Shown here: one piece after another, positions 43,338 through 52,270 of the stretch
Position numbering within the stretch: the first letter of the stretch is position 1
How the letters are laid out: every line of letters starts with the position of its first letter
From: Actinobacillus genomosp. 1
GTDB taxonomy: Bacteria > Pseudomonadota > Gammaproteobacteria > Enterobacterales > Pasteurellaceae
DNA: 64,000 bases
Assembly (NCBI RefSeq): GCF_029774175.1
Contig: NZ_CP103834.1
Span: 568,501-632,500 of the forward strand
Direction: 5' to 3'
Program-made: the position numbers and the translations under genes
The notes under the pieces: model-generated
What the model was told of the DNA's origin: nothing
The model's input: only the letters and a program-made list of their open reading frames with translations
Databases searched by the model: none

Positions 43338-43760
43338 ATGAAAAGAGCGGTATTTTTATTCGTATCTTTCGGACTTAGTGCCTGTGGCACGGTCGATTCA
43401 CAAACGGTTTGGCAGGATTTGAGTAATCTGGATAAGATTTTTGAGCCTGAACAACGTAAAGGAGTAGCGGTAACTAAAGGTTATCCGATACCGAATGCTT
43501 CGGTGTATTCGCCTCCAGTAAAACAAGACAAAAAGGTTGCCATCAAGCAATCGATAACCCATGAGAGAATTAATACGACCGAATGTAAAGATGCGGACGA
43601 TTGGTATTTAGACGGCTATCGCGTCGGCCGTTCTTTCTCCGCTCAAAAGGAAGCGATGTATCAAAAACGGGTGAATTATTGTAAAGGAATGTTATCCAAC
43701 GCTAACCAGTTCCAACAAAATTGGGAAAAGGGCTTTAAAGTTGGGGTGAAAAAAGCATAA
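43338..43760 (+). CDS. Lipoprotein, DUF2799-like
   Basis: A 140-residue protein with a lipobox F-G-L-S-A-C-G at residues 11-17, so likely anchored to a membrane after signal peptidase II cleavage. The C-terminal half has C-K-D-A-D-D-W-Y-L-D-G-Y-R-V-G-R and N-W-E-K-G-F-K-V-G, a pattern of Trp and Gly repeats that resembles DUF2799. No function is known. It stands between rhlB and the HerA-like gene in the same direction, with a hairpin on the left. Confidence 0.72.
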   Translation: MKRAVFLFVSFGLSACGTVDSQTVWQDLSNLDKIFEPEQRKGVAVTKGYPIPNASVYSPPVKQDKKVAIKQSITHERINTTECKDADDWYLDGYRVGRSFSAQKEAMYQKRVNYCKGMLSNANQFQQNWEKGFKVGVKKA

Positions 43761-43810
43761 AATGGCGCGGTTCAATTTATGATAAACGGCATTATTTAAG
43801 AGTATTCGAT

Positions 43811-45310
43811 ATGGCACAATACGCACTCGCCCAAACGAAAACAGGGCAAATTATTTCATTAAATTCCAAAATGGCAAACCGTCACGGCTTAATTGCCGGT
43901 GCGACCGGTACCGGTAAAACGGTGACATTACGTAAATTCGCAGAAGCATTCAGTGATGACGGTGTGCCGGTTTTTCTTGTGGATGTGAAAGGCGATCTTT
44001 CAGGGCTTGTACAAGCGGGCAGTTTATCCGGCAAAATTGCAGAACGTGTCGAACAATTCCAATTAGGCGGTGAGAGCTATTTAAGCGGTTATCCGGTTTC
44101 TTATTGGGATGTATTCGGTGAAACGGGGATTCCGCTTCGCACCACGATTTCGGAAATGGGTCCGATGTTACTTTCTCGTTTACTTAATTTAAACGACACG
44201 CAAGAAGGTTTATTAAACTTGGTTTTCCGTGTGGCGGACGATCGAGGTTTATTACTTATCGACTTAAAAGATTTACGTGCGCTACTTAAATTTGTAGCGG
44301 AAAACGCCAAAGAATTCCAAGTGGAATACGGTAATGTTTCGGCGGCGAGTGTCGGTGCGATTCAACGTGCGTTGTTAGCCCTTGAAAATGAAGGTGCGGC
44401 TAATTTGTTCGGCGAGCCGGCGTTAAATTTACAAGATTGGATGCAAACTCGTGACGGTAAAGGTGTGATTAACGTACTCAATTCAGAGAAGTTAATTAAT
44501 TCGCCTCGTATGTACGGTGCGTTTTTATTGTGGTTTATGGCGGAATTGTTCGAAACCTTACCGGAAGTCGGTGATCCGGAAAAACCGAAATTTGTGCTAT
44601 TTTTTGATGAAGCGCATTTATTATTTGACGATGCACCCAAAGTATTAGTGGATAAAATCGAACAAGTGGTACGTTTGATTCGTTCAAAAGGGGTTGGCGT
44701 GTATTTTGTGACACAAAACCCGTTAGATTTGCCGGATTCGGTATTAGGTCAATTAGGTAACCGTGTGCAACACGCTTTACGTGCCTTTACCCCACGTGAT
44801 CAAAAAGCGGTGAAATCGGCGGCGGAAACCTTCCGTGCTAATAAAGGTGTGGACGTGGTTGAAGCGATTACCCAACTGGGTGTGGGTGAAGCGTTGATTT
44901 CGGTATTAGATGAAAAAGGTATGCCGACACCAGTGGAAGTGGCGTATATTTATCCGCCGAAAAGTCAGTTACCTCCGTTAGCCGCGGCAGAGCGTGATGC
45001 GTTAGTTAAACAAGATGATTTGTATGCCTATTACAGTCAGTATGTGGATAACGAATCGGCATACGAATTACTGAATGCTCAAGTTGCTCAAGCCCAAGCG
45101 GTTCAACAACAAGCTGAAGCAGAGAAAGCGGAAGAAGAAAGCGATTTCTTCGGTGGTATGATCGCTTCGATTTTCGGCACGAAAAAGAAAAAAGATCAAA
45201 GCGTTGCTGAGCAAGTAGTGAGTGAAGTAACTAAATCGGTTGCGAAAAAGCTGACTAACCAAGTTTCTAAACAAATCATGCGTGGAATCTTAGGCGCGAT
45301 TACTAAGTAA
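43811..45310 (+). CDS. HerA-like ATPase, YjgR family (DUF853)
   Basis: A 499-residue FtsK/HerA-type P-loop ATPase. Walker A G-A-T-G-T-G-K-T lies at residues 30-37, Walker B F-V-L-F-F-D-E-A-H near 265-273, and a conserved arginine-containing R-L-I-R-S-K-G-V-G-V-Y-F-V-T-Q segment follows. The C-terminal part has a charged helix rich in Gln/Glu/Ala near 415-440. YjgR homologues are widespread but their job is not settled; no NurA nuclease gene lies beside it, which argues against the archaeal end-resection role. Confidence 0.87.
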   Translation: MAQYALAQTKTGQIISLNSKMANRHGLIAGATGTGKTVTLRKFAEAFSDDGVPVFLVDVKGDLSGLVQAGSLSGKIAERVEQFQLGGESYLSGYPVSYWDVFGETGIPLRTTISEMGPMLLSRLLNLNDTQEGLLNLVFRVADDRGLLLIDLKDLRALLKFVAENAKEFQVEYGNVSAASVGAIQRALLALENEGAANLFGEPALNLQDWMQTRDGKGVINVLNSEKLINSPRMYGAFLLWFMAELFETLPEVGDPEKPKFVLFFDEAHLLFDDAPKVLVDKIEQVVRLIRSKGVGVYFVTQNPLDLPDSVLGQLGNRVQHALRAFTPRDQKAVKSAAETFRANKGVDVVEAITQLGVGEALISVLDEKGMPTPVEVAYIYPPKSQLPPLAAAERDALVKQDDLYAYYSQYVDNESAYELLNAQVAQAQAVQQQAEAEKAEEESDFFGGMIASIFGTKKKKDQSVAEQVVSEVTKSVAKKLTNQVSKQIMRGILGAITK

Positions 45311-45330
45311 TTGTTGTTTTACAACCACAT

Positions 45331-45375
45331 AAAAAATGCTTTTACTACTGAACTCAGAAGTAAAGGCATTTTTTG
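45331..45375. terminator. Intrinsic terminator between converging genes
   Basis: AAAAAATGCTTTTACT...AGTAAAGGCATTTTTTG forms a stem with A and T tails on either side. It can stop both the HerA-like gene and the leftward cassette. Confidence 0.85.
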
Positions 45376-45388
45376 TTTACTATGCTTT

Positions 45389-45817
45389 TTACCTTAAGCG
45401 ATTCACAATAGGGTTGTTAGACTGATTAAATCTAGGAAAAGGAATATGTTTAGGAGAATATGCCAAAATACAAATATGTTCTTCAGTGATTTTTTGGTAA
45501 TGTAAAATTGCACTTGACGCCGAACCGGATAAATTTAATTTTAATGGTATTTGTAATGAGGTTGTTTTACCGTTATGCGGTCCGATATGGTAATGCCAAC
45601 AGTTATAGGCTTTGTATTCTTCGGCAGTTTCAAGTTCATCATAATTACGATTAACCCAAGAAGGCTTATTTATTCCTTCCAATGGCTTACTTTCAATTAC
45701 GTCCGCAATGAAATCCGCAATTAATCGTTTTGTTTCTTCATTAAGAAAAGGAAAATCAACAAAATAAGGTGTTTGCAAATTACCCGATTTAAAATGGCTG
45801 GAAATATCAACTTTCAT
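45389..45817 (-). CDS. Unrecognised protein, possible toxin of a two-gene cassette
   Basis: A 142-residue protein I do not recognise with certainty. It has no signal peptide or membrane segment. The second half has N-C-W-H-Y-H-I-G-P-H, then L-N-L-S-G-S-A-S-S-A-I-L-H-Y-Q-K, and I-C-I-L-A-Y-S-P-K-H-I-P-F-P-R. The run of a His-rich strand, a Ser-rich stretch before a His-Tyr, then a hydrophobic strand followed by a Lys-His resembles YafO-type mRNA interferases of the RelE superfamily, but weakly. It follows the other gene by eight bases; the TAG stop of that gene overlaps its own AGGAG ribosome binding site, so they are translationally coupled. Confidence 0.55.
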   Translation of the reverse strand: MKVDISSHFKSGNLQTPYFVDFPFLNEETKRLIADFIADVIESKPLEGINKPSWVNRNYDELETAEEYKAYNCWHYHIGPHNGKTTSLQIPLKLNLSGSASSAILHYQKITEEHICILAYSPKHIPFPRFNQSNNPIVNRLR

Positions 45818-45825
45818 TGAATCTC

Positions 45826-46356
45826 CTAACCAAGTAAGGCACGATAAATATCATCTCTTGAATGACTTGAATCAAAAGAATCGGCAGTTTCTATATTGAT
45901 AGCACGAGAAAGAACAACTTGATCCGCTTCTTGTTTGTATGCATAGGTTGCAATATCTTGATAAAGCAGTTCTAGTTGATGATTAAATTTCCGTAATTTC
46001 TTTACTATATTACGAAAATCCGATGGGGGTGCCAGCTGTTCTATCGCGCTTATCAAGCCTTGAAGCTCTAAAATAGAAGCATGAAAATCTTCAATTTCTT
46101 TTGAAGGTATGGAATGTGCTAGTAAAATCGGAATGTTATCTTTCCGCATGGACTCTACCATTGAGATAAAACCGGCAATACTTGAAGCAAATGCTTTTTG
46201 CATTTTAATTGCAGAATCCGACGGCATTGCAATATGTTCTACAGAATGCAAGAAGAGAGGAGATTGCTCAGTATCTTGAGAAATAAGCCCCCCAACACAC
46301 ACCAATGCAAATTTAATTGCTTGAGTGATTGAATTTAATGAGCTGTTTTTCTTCAT
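45826..46356 (-). CDS. Unrecognised helical protein, possible antitoxin of the cassette
   Basis: A 176-residue protein without signal peptide. Predicted mostly helical: two leucine- and isoleucine-rich helices near 90-130 and a Gln/Tyr-rich part near 135-150. The C-terminal tail D-S-F-D-S-S-H-S-R-D-D-I-Y-R-A-L-L-G is polar and short, as in the toxin-wrapping tails of antitoxins. No helix-turn-helix can be named. It is first in the pair and coupled to the 142-residue gene. It could instead be an immunity or regulatory protein. Base composition resembles AT-rich accessory DNA. Confidence 0.5.
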   Translation of the reverse strand: MKKNSSLNSITQAIKFALVCVGGLISQDTEQSPLFLHSVEHIAMPSDSAIKMQKAFASSIAGFISMVESMRKDNIPILLAHSIPSKEIEDFHASILELQGLISAIEQLAPPSDFRNIVKKLRKFNHQLELLYQDIATYAYKQEADQVVLSRAINIETADSFDSSHSRDDIYRALLG

Positions 46357-46607
46357 AATATAAATGTACTCTTTTTGTTCATTTAAGCCGAAAACCTTGT
46401 TTCTATTGTAGCATAAGTAATATTTTAATGTATTTCTTTACATAGCCATTTCTCAGCCGTATTTTTACCAGCATATTAAATTTTATATTACTATACCAAT
46501 TATAAATCTGACCTTATTAAAATATTAATTTCTGACTCTTTAAATCATATCTGTTTATCTTGAGAATGGCGCACTATTTTCAAATGATGAAATAAAGGAT
46601 AACAACA

Positions 46608-47639
46608 ATGAAAGCAAAACTAAAAACGTTGGCCTTAGTCGCAAGTGCAACATCGGCATTCTTTAGCGTAAATACTGCTCAGGCGGAAGGGCGTTTAACC
46701 GTTTATTGTACGGTGCAAAATGAGGTGTGTGAAAATTTAACCCAAAAGTTTGCGAAGCAATATCAAGTGGAAACGCAGTTTATTCACGGTGGAACCGGTA
46801 CGATTTTCGGCAAAATTAAAGCGGAAAAAGACAATCCGCAAGCGGATATTTGGGTTGGCGGTACGATTGAACCGCATTTCCAAGCCGGAGAACTTGGCTT
46901 ATTAGAAAGTTATCGTTCGCCAAAACAAGCGGAGATTTTACCGCAATTTAAATCACTAATGGAAAAACGTGGAGATAAAACCTCGATTATCTATATGTTA
47001 GTGCTAGGTTTTGGGGTAAATAGTGAGAAGTTACAGAAATTAGGTGTGAAAGCACCACAAAACTGGGAAGATTTGTTGAATCCGCAATTTAAAGGCGAAA
47101 TTCAATTGCCGGATCCGAGATCTTCAGGTACGACTTACACGATTATGGCAACACTTATCCAAAAATTGGGTGAAGAAAAAGCGTTCGAATACCTCAAGAA
47201 ATTAAATGAAAACGTATCACAATATGTAAAAAGCAATTTAGTTACGGCAAATCTTTCTCGTGGCGAAAGCACGGCAAGTATCGGTTTTGTGCATGCTTAT
47301 GCGACGGAAAAAGAAAAAGGTGCGCCGGTTGAAACGGTGATCCCACAAGGTAAAGTCGGCTATGCGTTAGGTGGTGCGAGTATTATCAAAAATGCACGTA
47401 ATTTAGAGAATGCCAAGTTGTTTATGGATTACGTACTCAGTGCCGAAGCGCAAGAGTTGCCATGGCGAGAGCATGGTGTGTACCAGATTCCGACTAATGT
47501 GAATGCGAAGGCTTCGCCAAATTCGGTAGATCCGAAAAAACTGGATTTATTGGATTTCGATTTTGATAAATTCGGTTCGAGTGAAGAAGGTAAGCGTTTG
47601 ATTGATAAATGGCTTACTGAAATTAAATTAGCGAAATAA
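46608..47639 (+). CDS. AfuA-like ABC transporter substrate-binding protein
   Basis: A 343-residue periplasmic protein with a signal peptide (cleavage near A-Q-A at 26) and the Fbp/AfuA-type fold: R-L-T-V-Y-C, I-H-G-G-T-G-T-I-F-G-K-I, P-D-P-R-S-S-G-T-T-Y-T and Y-A-L-G-G-A-S-I-I-K-N. The adjacent tyrosine pair that binds iron in FbpA proteins is absent. AfuA of A. pleuropneumoniae has been shown to bind hexose phosphates, so this related protein may bind a phosphorylated or other anionic ligand rather than free Fe3+. The permease follows, but no ATPase gene does. Confidence 0.82.
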   Translation: MKAKLKTLALVASATSAFFSVNTAQAEGRLTVYCTVQNEVCENLTQKFAKQYQVETQFIHGGTGTIFGKIKAEKDNPQADIWVGGTIEPHFQAGELGLLESYRSPKQAEILPQFKSLMEKRGDKTSIIYMLVLGFGVNSEKLQKLGVKAPQNWEDLLNPQFKGEIQLPDPRSSGTTYTIMATLIQKLGEEKAFEYLKKLNENVSQYVKSNLVTANLSRGESTASIGFVHAYATEKEKGAPVETVIPQGKVGYALGGASIIKNARNLENAKLFMDYVLSAEAQELPWREHGVYQIPTNVNAKASPNSVDPKKLDLLDFDFDKFGSSEEGKRLIDKWLTEIKLAK

Positions 47640-47720
47640 TTTTCTTTGATAACAAGCGGTAGAATTTTCCTCGATTTTTACAAAAACATTTGCAAAATTT
47701 AGGTTAAATTTAACCGCTTA

Positions 47721-47750
47721 TAAACCACGCTATGCCGTGGTTTATTTTTT
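47721..47750 (+). terminator. Strong intrinsic terminator between the binding protein and permease genes
   Basis: AAACCACG-CTATGC-CGTGGTTT followed by ATTTTTTT. Just upstream (47650-47719) is an inverted uptake-signal pair. It should make the binding protein more abundant than the permease. Confidence 0.88.
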
Positions 47751-47769
47751 TGAATAGCACAAACCTTTT

Positions 47770-49770
47770 ATGTTACAACGTTTTTCTCATTCTTATTTTT
47801 GGATCTTACTAGCGTTGCTTGCTTTTGCTTGCTTGCCCTCGCAGGCGTTAGATTACGGCTTATTCGGCGCAACCAAAAGCGAACTCGCAGCGGCAATGGG
47901 CTGGAGTAACGTTAATATCAGTTGGCTTTGGTTTGGCGGTTTACTGATTTTTCCGGCTTTTCGTTACATTAAAGATCTCACTTTACGCAGCCGAATTGAA
48001 TTGGGTTTGGCGTTGTTACTCATATTTTTTCTGGTCTTTTCCGCCGTTTATCTCAACTATCGCTTCGGCTATGCGATTATTTTTCTTGCTTTAGCTTTAC
48101 TGGCAATCAGCAGCAATGCGTTGGTGAATTTAAAGGTGTTACAAGCTGATCGTTTTATGATTGTAAGCTTGTTATCTGTGATATTGACGATAACGCTTTT
48201 TATTTTATACCCGATCACCGCAATTTTTAGCACGATGTTCAGTGAAAGCAATGCGTTTGCGATCCTTGAGCAAAGCTATATTTTACGAGTTGTTTGGAAC
48301 TCGTTAAGCGTATCGGCAACAGTGGGTGTGTTATCCACCGTTCTCGGCTTATGTTTTGCACTTTATACCACTCGAATGGCAAGCAAACGCACTCGCTTAC
48401 TTAGCAAATTTTTTTCAGTGTTACCGATGGTTACACCGCCTTTTGTGGTGAGTTTAGGCATTACGTTAATGCTCGGACGTTCCGGCTATCTCACCGGCTT
48501 TTTAGTGGAATATTTCGGCTTTCATGCAAATTGGCTGTGTGGCTTTACAGGTATAGCCTTTTCGCATACGTTAGCGCTGACACCGATGGCGTTTATGATT
48601 TTAGAGGGAGCGTTAAAGTCATCTAACGTGGTGCTGGAAGAGGCGAGTTATACGTTACGAGCAAACAGTTGGCAAACTTTCCGCTTTGTATTATTACCGT
48701 TGCTTAAACCGGCATTAGCCAATTCGTTTTTAGTGATTACCGTGCAATCTCTTGCTGATTTTAGTACGCCGTTTGTGTTGGGCGGTAATTTTGATGTATT
48801 GGCGAGCCAAATTTATTTTTACCTTGTCGGTACGCAATTGGATTATGCGGCGGCAAGCGGTTTAGGTGCAATTTTACTCGGTTTTTCATTGCTGTTTTTT
48901 CTGATTCAGTATTGGTGGATTGGCAAAGGATCTTATGTCACGGTTTCCGGTAAAGGGCATCGGGGCGCATTCCAGCCGTTACCAAGCGGTCTAAAAAGCC
49001 TAATTTTTTGCATACTCGCCGTTTGGGTCGGTTTGACCGTTTTACTGTACGGTTCGATTTTTTACGGCAGCTTTACCGTAAATTGGGGGGTAGATCATAG
49101 CTTTACCCTAGAAAATTATCGCAAGTTATTTGGGCAAGGCTTAGATCAGGGCGGTTTTCCGTCGTTGATTCAAACGGTATTGTTCTCGCTGATTTCCGCC
49201 CCAATCAGTGCGATATTGGGGTTATTAATCGCTTATCTGCTTACTCGCCGTAGCTTTGTCGGCAAGCAAAGTTTGGAATTTGTTACCTTACTTTGTTTTG
49301 CCGTACCGGGAACGGTTGCCGGCGTGTCTTATGTGGTGGCGTTTAATCATTCGCCGCTTTATCTCACCGGTACGGCGGCGATTATCGTGTTGTCGATGGT
49401 GACACGCAATATGCCGATTGGTATGCGAGCCTGTATGGTGGCATTGCAGCAATTAGACAAGTCATTAGACGAAGCCTCGTTTTCATTAAGAGTGAGTTCA
49501 CTGAAAACCTTATTGTTTGTGACGTTACCTTTATTAAAACCGGCATTTTTATCGGCATTAGTGACCAGTTTTGTGCGTTCTATGACCACAATTAGTGCGA
49601 TCGTATTTTTAGTGTCGCCGAGTACCAGAGTAGCGACCTCTTATATTCTGAATAGAGTTGAAGACGGCGCATACGGATTAGCGGTGGCATACGGTTCGAC
49701 TTTGATTATCGTGATGATGTCGATTATCGGCTTATTCGGTTGGTTAATGAAAGATAAACGACAGTTCTAA
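47770..49770 (+). CDS. Double-domain ABC permease, AfuB/FbpB-like
   Basis: A 666-residue inner-membrane protein with about twelve membrane segments and two permease halves. Each has a coupling motif of the E-A-A type: E-E-A-S-Y-T-L-R-A-N-S near residue 290 and D-E-A-S-F-S-L-R-V near 570. Such fused permeases pair with AfuA/FbpA-like binding proteins and a single ATPase. The preceding gene supplies the binding protein; the following genes do not supply an ATPase. It lies 20 bases after a terminator, so a read-through or separate promoter is needed. Confidence 0.85.
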   Translation: MLQRFSHSYFWILLALLAFACLPSQALDYGLFGATKSELAAAMGWSNVNISWLWFGGLLIFPAFRYIKDLTLRSRIELGLALLLIFFLVFSAVYLNYRFGYAIIFLALALLAISSNALVNLKVLQADRFMIVSLLSVILTITLFILYPITAIFSTMFSESNAFAILEQSYILRVVWNSLSVSATVGVLSTVLGLCFALYTTRMASKRTRLLSKFFSVLPMVTPPFVVSLGITLMLGRSGYLTGFLVEYFGFHANWLCGFTGIAFSHTLALTPMAFMILEGALKSSNVVLEEASYTLRANSWQTFRFVLLPLLKPALANSFLVITVQSLADFSTPFVLGGNFDVLASQIYFYLVGTQLDYAAASGLGAILLGFSLLFFLIQYWWIGKGSYVTVSGKGHRGAFQPLPSGLKSLIFCILAVWVGLTVLLYGSIFYGSFTVNWGVDHSFTLENYRKLFGQGLDQGGFPSLIQTVLFSLISAPISAILGLLIAYLLTRRSFVGKQSLEFVTLLCFAVPGTVAGVSYVVAFNHSPLYLTGTAAIIVLSMVTRNMPIGMRACMVALQQLDKSLDEASFSLRVSSLKTLLFVTLPLLKPAFLSALVTSFVRSMTTISAIVFLVSPSTRVATSYILNRVEDGAYGLAVAYGSTLIIVMMSIIGLFGWLMKDKRQF

Positions 49771-49788
49771 TGCCTTGTGCGTATTGAT

Positions 49789-49852
49789 AACAAGCGGTTA
49801 TTTTTATTCAAACTTTTGCAAGTTTTGGGCTAAAAATAACCGCTTGTTTTTT
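49789..49852 (+). terminator. Inverted uptake-signal terminator after the permease gene
   Basis: AACAAGCGGTTATTTTTA...TAAAAATAACCGCTTGTT with a TTTTTAG tail. The stem is perfect over 18 bases. Confidence 0.88.
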
Positions 49853-49936
49853 AGCATTGATTTGTAAATAAAAATAAAGAGCAATCTATGAGAGTGATTT
49901 TTATTTAAAACGTCTGTATGATTCGCGCCTGTTATT

Positions 49937-49955
49937 GATAATGATTTTCAATAAT
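49937..49955 (+). promoter_or_regulatory. Candidate Fur box upstream of the TonB receptor
   Basis: GATAATGATTTTCAATAAT matches the Fur consensus GATAATGATAATCATTATC at 14 of 19 positions. It lies 54 bp before the receptor start, in an AT-rich promoter region. Iron repression fits the gene that follows. Confidence 0.7.
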
Positions 49956-50008
49956 TAAAATCTATCAATATTTATAGATCCTCATTAATTATTTTATGGA
50001 AGCGTCTT

Positions 50009-52177
50009 ATGAAATTTAAACATAGCGTGATTTATACGGCATTATTTACATTACCTACAGTAGTGCAGGCGGATGAAGCGGCTACATTAGAACAAGTTGA
50101 TGTGACCGCACAATTTGAAAAAGCAAAAGCGGCGGGCGATAAACAAAAAGAAATTGTGAATTTGAGTTTGCTAGGCAGACAGACCGCGTTTACTTCACCG
50201 ATTTCCGTAGTCAATTATGATGAGAAAGCCTTTGAAGATAAAGCCCCGCGTAATGTAGTGGATGCGATTGCCAAAACCGATGCTTCCGTAATGAATTTTG
50301 GCGGAGAGAGCAATACGCTCTCCGGTGTGTATGTGCGTAATTTACAGTTAGATATGCGCCAAGTGAGTGTAAACGGTTTAGCCGGTTTGTATTCGACTTA
50401 CAATTCTCCGACTGCAGCGGTGGCTTCGGCACAATTGATTAAAGGTGCTTCCACTGCAACTACCGGTATGGATCCGGAAGGTTCTGCCGGTGCGTCAATG
50501 AATATCGAAACCAAACGCGCAACCGATGAAGACGTTAATAAAATCGGCTTCGGTTGGTATAGCAATAATCGTTTACAAGAAACCTTCGATTTCGGTCGCC
50601 GTTTCGGGGCGAACAACGAGTGGGGCGTGCGTGTAAGCGGTAAATATCGTGACGGTGATACCGCTCGTCATGATTACGATGAAATGAATAAAGAATTAGC
50701 GATCGGTGCGGATTATCGTGGCGATGCGTTGCGTGTCGGTTTGGATTATATGTACAGCAAGCGAGATACCGATGGCGGACGTGCCCGTTTACAGGACTTG
50801 CAAAATCTTGCTTATACCGTTCCTGCTGCGCCAAATGGTAAAACCAACTTGAATCCGCATTGGATCGGGCAGACTACTGAAGATGAAACCGTAATGGGAA
50901 CGTTCGAATATGATTTGCCTTACGGAATGATGTTATCCGGCGGTTTAGGTCATATGGAATCTCGTTATTCGGGCGCATTCGGACAAATCACTTCACTTAA
51001 GCAGAATGGTGAGTTTGAAGTTAGTGATATTCGTGGCATTGATTTCCGTTCTCGTACTACGAGTGGTAATTTGAAATTACAGGGCGATTTTGAAACCGGT
51101 ACAGTATTGCATAACTGGAATATTGCTTATGATCGTGTCGTTCGACAACGTGACCATGATCAAAGCAACTATACTGATGGAGTGATATCGGGTAATAATA
51201 TCTATAACCCTATTTGGGGAACATCAATAACTTCTAAAAAGGCTCAAAAGGATAAGCAAATCTTTAGTTTTGAAACAACGAAGCAAGGGGTGGATACAAA
51301 ATTAAAAGCGGAAAGTCTTGCATTTGCGGATACTTTAGGCTTTATTGAAAATACCGTTCGCTTAACTTTAGGCGGTCGTTTCCAATGGATTAAGCAACAA
51401 GATAAAAAAGCCGGCACGGAAGTAAAAGCGGATCGCTTTAGCCCAATGAGCACACTTGCTTATGTACCAAATCCGGATTTAGTGTTTTACGGCAACTATT
51501 TAGAAGATTTAGAACCGGGGAATGTTGATGCGGAAACCGGTGAAATGAATAGCCCGCGTGTTAGCAAGCAAATCGAGGTCGGCGTGCGTAAAAACTGGGA
51601 TAACTGGCTTACTACTACGCTAAGTGCGTATGAGATTCGCCGTCCGGGGATTATTAGTGGGAATACTGACGAACTAGCCGCACGCGCAGGCAAAGAGTAT
51701 GGAAAGGAACGTAACCGTGGTATTGAATTGAATACTTATGCGAGCTTACTAAATAATACGTTACGTCCGTCATTAGGTTTAACCTATAACCAAGCGAAAG
51801 TTTTTAATTTCCCAACCTATACCGATGTGATAACTGACGGTGTACAAGTCACTAGCCCACGCTGGATGGCAAAAGCGAATGTGGAATGGGATACGCCGTT
51901 TGTGGCTAACTTAACTCTGAATGCCGCATTACAATACTATGGTAAATCTTACCAAGATAGTAAGGCGAATTATCGTTTACCGTCTTATACCACAGTGGAT
52001 TTCGGTGCGAAATATGTCGTGAAAGTGGCGGATAAACAAACGCTGACTTTACGCGGTGGGGTAGAAAACGCCTTTAACAAGCACTATTGGCAGGTACAGC
52101 GCGGTCAGTATGATCGCAGTTTCGCCGTGTTAGGTATGCCTCGTACTTATTGGGCAAATATGGAATATTCATTCTAA
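50009..52177 (+). CDS. TonB-dependent siderophore receptor
   Basis: A 722-residue outer-membrane receptor. Signal peptide 1-21 (ending Q-A), a TonB-box-like E-Q-V-D-V-T-A at about 28-34, a plug domain to about 190 (R-N-V-V-D-A-I-A, G-V-Y-V-R-N, G-S-A-G-A-S-M-N), and a beta barrel ending in aromatic W-A-N-M-E-Y-S-F. The plug resembles the FhuE/FoxA group of hydroxamate receptors. Exact siderophore unknown. It sits behind a Fur-box-like site and after a permease gene whose system lacks an ATPase. Confidence 0.88.
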   Translation: MKFKHSVIYTALFTLPTVVQADEAATLEQVDVTAQFEKAKAAGDKQKEIVNLSLLGRQTAFTSPISVVNYDEKAFEDKAPRNVVDAIAKTDASVMNFGGESNTLSGVYVRNLQLDMRQVSVNGLAGLYSTYNSPTAAVASAQLIKGASTATTGMDPEGSAGASMNIETKRATDEDVNKIGFGWYSNNRLQETFDFGRRFGANNEWGVRVSGKYRDGDTARHDYDEMNKELAIGADYRGDALRVGLDYMYSKRDTDGGRARLQDLQNLAYTVPAAPNGKTNLNPHWIGQTTEDETVMGTFEYDLPYGMMLSGGLGHMESRYSGAFGQITSLKQNGEFEVSDIRGIDFRSRTTSGNLKLQGDFETGTVLHNWNIAYDRVVRQRDHDQSNYTDGVISGNNIYNPIWGTSITSKKAQKDKQIFSFETTKQGVDTKLKAESLAFADTLGFIENTVRLTLGGRFQWIKQQDKKAGTEVKADRFSPMSTLAYVPNPDLVFYGNYLEDLEPGNVDAETGEMNSPRVSKQIEVGVRKNWDNWLTTTLSAYEIRRPGIISGNTDELAARAGKEYGKERNRGIELNTYASLLNNTLRPSLGLTYNQAKVFNFPTYTDVITDGVQVTSPRWMAKANVEWDTPFVANLTLNAALQYYGKSYQDSKANYRLPSYTTVDFGAKYVVKVADKQTLTLRGGVENAFNKHYWQVQRGQYDRSFAVLGMPRTYWANMEYSF

Positions 52178-52190
52178 ATAGCCATTTGGC

Positions 52191-52242
52191 AAGCGGTCGG
52201 ATTTTGCAAAAAATTTGCCAATTCCGACCGCTTGTTTTTTTA
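52191..52242 (+). terminator. Inverted uptake-signal terminator after the receptor gene
   Basis: GCAAGCGGTCGGATTTTGC...AATTCCGACCGCTTG with a TTTTTTT tail. Confidence 0.85.
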
Positions 52243-52270
52243 TGCTCTTTATTGGGTTACGTATTTTTAA

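Noticed and set aside
46608..49770. Complete afuABC operon
   Set aside because: The ATPase gene is not there; the next ABC gene (52271-54055) is a fused SbmA/BacA-type exporter with its own membrane part.
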